Assembly: GCA_016931365.1 (NCBI GenBank) | Contig: JAFGEY010000136.1 | Span: forward strand, 1 to 14,908 | Direction: 5' to 3' | Length of the DNA stretch: 14,908 bases | DNA from: Anaerolineae bacterium | GTDB taxonomy: Bacteria > Chloroflexota > Anaerolineae > JAFGEY01 | In this document: piece by piece, positions 12,564-14,908 of the stretch | How positions within the stretch are numbered: position 1 is the stretch's first letter | How the letters are laid out: each line of letters opens with the position of its first letter | Notes under the pieces: model-generated | Told to the model about the DNA's origin: nothing | Seen by the model: the letters and a program-made list of their open reading frames with translations, nothing else | Database searches by the model: none | Program-made: the position numbers and the translations under genes

Positions 12564-13700
12564 ATGGTAGCGACAACAAAACAGACTTTGACACTCAAGA
12601 AAGGCCGCGGGGCGCGCAGAGGCAAAGAGAGCATTTATTACTTTTCGCAGTGGCAGTTGATGTGGCTCAAGTTTACCAAGCACAAGCTGGCCGTTGTCGG
12701 GGGCATTGTCGTGTGCATCTTGTACCTGACATCGCTGTTCCACCCCTTTCTGGCACCCTACAATGCGATAGAGCGCACCAAGTATATCCATTTTAAGCCG
12801 CAAAAGGTGCATTTCTTTTCCGAGGGCCGGCTGACCTGGCCTTTTGTCTACGACATTACCAGCATAGTTGACCCGGTCAAGTATGACCGTATCTACGTCG
12901 AAGACACGGAAACGATGTACCCGATTAACTTTTTCGTGCGGCGGGGTGAATACAAGCTTTTTGGGGTGTTCAAATCCAGCCTTCATCTGTTTGGTGTGCC
13001 GGAGGGAGGGGACATCCTGCTGCTCGGCACCGACGAACTGGGCCGGGATATGTTCTCCCGCGTCCTGTATGGCAGCGCCATCTCGCTCTCCATCGGCCTG
13101 GTGGGCGTGTTCCTGAGTTTCATCTTGGGCATCGTCCTGGGCGGCGTTTCTGGCTATTATAGCGGCGTCATTGACACGATCATCCAACGGGTGATCGAGT
13201 TTCTGCTCTCAATGCCGACGATCCCATTGTGGATGGCCTTGAGCGTCGCCATACCCACCGACTGGCCGGCGACCAAGACCTATTTTGCCATTACCATCAT
13301 CCTCTCTCTGCGCGGCTGGTGCGGCCTGGCGCGCGTGGTGCGCGGCAAGCTGTTGGAAACCCGTGAGGAAGACTTTGTAATGGCGGCCAAGCTGCTCGGC
13401 TCAAGTGACATACGGGTCATCCTCCGGCACATGCTGCCCACCTTTTTGAGCTACCTGATCGTGGATATGACCCTGGCCATTCCCGGCATGATCCTGGGCG
13501 AGACGACGTTGAGCTTTTTGGGCCTGGGTTTGCGCCCGCCGGTGGTGAGCTGGGGCGTGCTGCTGCAAAAGGCGATCAACATCCGTGTTGTAGCCACGTA
13601 CCCCTGGTTGATGATCCCGGCCATCCCGGTCATTTTTACCGTGTTGGCCTTTAACTTTATGGGCGACGGCCTGCGTGACGCGGCCGACCCGTACAAGTAA
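12564..13700 (+). CDS. ABC transporter permease, DppC/OppC type, with extended periplasmic insert
   Basis: A 378-residue permease, longer than the usual DppC of about 300. After a basic N-terminus and the first helix (about 41-58) there is an extracytoplasmic region of about 100 residues, including HFKPQKVHFF, PFVYDIT and NFFVRRGEYKLFG (76-134). It leads into the family motif LLGTDELGRDMFSRVLYG (153-170). The core helices follow, with the EAA-like loop EEDFVMAAKLLGSSDIRVILRHMLP (268-291). This long-insert form is one I associate with oligosaccharide-type rather than dipeptide transporters; that association is from memory. ATG follows GGAGG by 5 bases and lies 37 bases after the first permease. 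The oxidoreductase gene begins 30 bases after its stop. Confidence 0.95.
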   Translation: MVATTKQTLTLKKGRGARRGKESIYYFSQWQLMWLKFTKHKLAVVGGIVVCILYLTSLFHPFLAPYNAIERTKYIHFKPQKVHFFSEGRLTWPFVYDITSIVDPVKYDRIYVEDTETMYPINFFVRRGEYKLFGVFKSSLHLFGVPEGGDILLLGTDELGRDMFSRVLYGSAISLSIGLVGVFLSFILGIVLGGVSGYYSGVIDTIIQRVIEFLLSMPTIPLWMALSVAIPTDWPATKTYFAITIILSLRGWCGLARVVRGKLLETREEDFVMAAKLLGSSDIRVILRHMLPTFLSYLIVDMTLAIPGMILGETTLSFLGLGLRPPVVSWGVLLQKAINIRVVATYPWLMIPAIPVIFTVLAFNFMGDGLRDAADPYK

Positions 13701-13730
13701 AAGAACTTTAACAGGTAAAGGGCTTATCAG

Positions 13731-14786
13731 ATGACAAAATTTCGCGCGGGCATCATTGGCTGCGGCGTGCGGCGGCGCGAGGACGGATCGACTGGCTTTG
13801 GCCAGGGACACGTCCACGCGCTGGGCTACGAGGCCACAGACGACGTTGAACTGGTCGCCGCGGCCGATATCAAACAGGAAAACCTCGACTGCTTTTGCGA
13901 TCAACATCGCATCCCTGGCAGATACCTCGATTATAAAGAAATGCTGGCCCGGGAACGCCTGGACATTGTCAGCATTTGCGTGTGGCCGCATCTGCACGCG
14001 CCGATGACGATCGACGCGGCGCGGGCAAGGGTTAAAGCGATACATTGCGAAAAGCCGATGGCTCCCACTTGGGGCGAGGCCAGGGCAATGGTTCGTGTGT
14101 GCGACGAACTGGGGGTGCAGCTGACTTTAAATCACCAGCGCCGCTTTGGCGCGCCGTTTCGCGCGGCTAAAAAGCTGCTCGACGATGGCGCAATCGGCCG
14201 GCTTGAGCGCCTGGAAGCGTTTACCTCCAATATGTACGACTGGGGCACGCACTGGTTCGATATGTTGTTTATGTACAACGACGAAACGCCCGTCGAGTGG
14301 GTGATCGCCCAGATCGAGGCGCGTGGTGGGCGGTCAATCTTTGGCGTTGCTATTGAAGGACAAGGCATCAGTCAGTTCAGGTACCGAAACGGCGTCTATG
14401 GTCTGATGCAGACTGGAAACGGCCACGAAGCGATATGTGCCAACCGACTCATCGGCAGCGACGGGGTGATCGAGGTTGGCGTCCAAGACGGGCCTTATGT
14501 GCGCTACCGCAATCTGGCTACAGGCGGACAATGGGTTGCCGTTGAGATGGAGGAAGGGCTGCACGGTTCTGGTGCTGTCGTCGACGGTGTGCTTGACCTG
14601 ATCGACGCGCTCAAAAGTGGGCGCGAACCGGCGCTATCCGCGCGCAAAGCGTTGCAAGCGACCGAATTGATTTTTGCCACCTATGAGTCGAGCCGCAAGC
14701 GCGGTCGTGTTGATCTGCCGTTGCAGATCGAGGACTCGCCGTTCTTGTCAATGCTCCAATCCGGGCAAATCAGCATCGAGGATTGA
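13731..14786 (+). CDS. Gfo/Idh/MocA-family NAD(P)-dependent oxidoreductase
   Basis: A 351-residue cytoplasmic dehydrogenase of a family that oxidises or reduces sugars, cyclitols and related substrates. The N-terminal Rossmann fold starts AGIIGCG (6-12), but the normal G-x-G-x-x-G turn is opened by about 9 extra residues (VRRREDGST) before GFGQGHVHA. The family's E-K-P motif is CEKPMA (E107, K108, P109). The second active-site block is DWGTHWFD, with D170, H174 and D177. The C-terminal half is the usual beta-sheet substrate and dimerisation domain. AAAGGG lies 8 bases before the ATG. It sits between the permease and ATPase genes of the ABC operon, 30 and 17 bases from them, which ties its substrate to the imported compound. 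Specific substrate unknown. Confidence 0.93.
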   Translation: MTKFRAGIIGCGVRRREDGSTGFGQGHVHALGYEATDDVELVAAADIKQENLDCFCDQHRIPGRYLDYKEMLARERLDIVSICVWPHLHAPMTIDAARARVKAIHCEKPMAPTWGEARAMVRVCDELGVQLTLNHQRRFGAPFRAAKKLLDDGAIGRLERLEAFTSNMYDWGTHWFDMLFMYNDETPVEWVIAQIEARGGRSIFGVAIEGQGISQFRYRNGVYGLMQTGNGHEAICANRLIGSDGVIEVGVQDGPYVRYRNLATGGQWVAVEMEEGLHGSGAVVDGVLDLIDALKSGREPALSARKALQATELIFATYESSRKRGRVDLPLQIEDSPFLSMLQSGQISIED

Positions 14787-14803
14787 GAAAGGATAGATGA
14801 ATT

Positions 14804-14908
14804 ATGAGTGAAAATGGGCATGAACCCCTGATCGAAGTGCGGGACGTCAAGGTGTATTTCTACCTGGACGAAGGGACGGTGCGCGCGGTGGAAGGGGTGA
14901 GTTTCGAC
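14804..14908 (+). CDS. ABC transporter ATP-binding protein (DppD/OppD type), 3' end outside window
   Basis: Only 35 codons are visible: MSENGHEPLIEVRDVKVYF..., then EGTVRAVEGVSFD. This is the standard opening of an Opp/Dpp ATPase: a first beta-strand, then the A-loop aromatic region, then the VxGVSF strand leading to the Walker A motif, which must lie beyond the window. ATG at 14804 follows AAAGGA (14788-14793) by 10 bases. An ATG at 14797 is in another frame and stops after four codons. It starts 17 bases after the oxidoreductase stop, clearly in the same operon. A second ATPase gene (DppF type) would be expected next. Confidence 0.88.
   Translation, partial: MSENGHEPLIEVRDVKVYFYLDEGTVRAVEGVSFD

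Overview
The window looks like a carbohydrate-uptake region of a Chloroflexota-type bacterium (Anaerolineae or Caldilineae-like). This rests on the lipoprotein with a Tat-like signal and a long Val/Glu/Lys-rich linker after the lipobox cysteine, on the palindromic intergenic repeats, and on overall family content. It is an inference from recognition, not a database result. All convincing genes are on the + strand. No tRNA, rRNA, CRISPR array or intact insertion sequence was seen.

Layout. (1) 1-902: 3' part of an IlvD/Edd-family dehydratase. (2) 999-2318: a small redox cluster, consisting of a four-helix membrane protein with an internal duplication, a decayed NAD(P)H-dependent FMN reductase (in-frame stop plus internal deletion), and a HemG-like flavodoxin. 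(3) 2319-2638: a non-coding stretch dense in palindromes. (4) 2639-4850: a tandem-GNAT acetyltransferase, then an alanine/serine-glyoxylate-type aminotransferase. (5) 4851-8684: a regulatory region with repeated TGAAACG/CGTTTCA half-sites and a strong promoter, a LacI-family regulator, and an 845-residue cytoplasmic protein of a family I cannot assign to a named activity. (6) 8685-9158: a long leader with a promoter, a possible 17-codon leader ORF and a textbook intrinsic terminator. (7) 9159-14908: an oligosaccharide/peptide-type (Opp/Dpp) ABC uptake operon, in the order binding lipoprotein, two permeases, a Gfo/Idh/MocA oxidoreductase, and the start of an ATPase that runs off the window.

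How the parts may work together (inference): the LacI regulator would sense a sugar and control itself and the 845-residue protein from shared operators. The family-5 binding protein and permeases would import an oligosaccharide. The 845-residue protein, built like a carbohydrate-active enzyme (beta-sandwich, helical barrel, beta-sandwich) without a signal peptide, would process it in the cytoplasm. The Gfo/Idh enzyme would oxidise a sugar or cyclitol product. Binding-protein output may be set by premature termination in the leader and by hairpins between the binding-protein and permease genes.

The most novel-looking items are the 845-residue orphan enzyme, the attenuator-like leader at 8796-9158, the shared LacI-type operators, and the large palindrome at 11398-11485.
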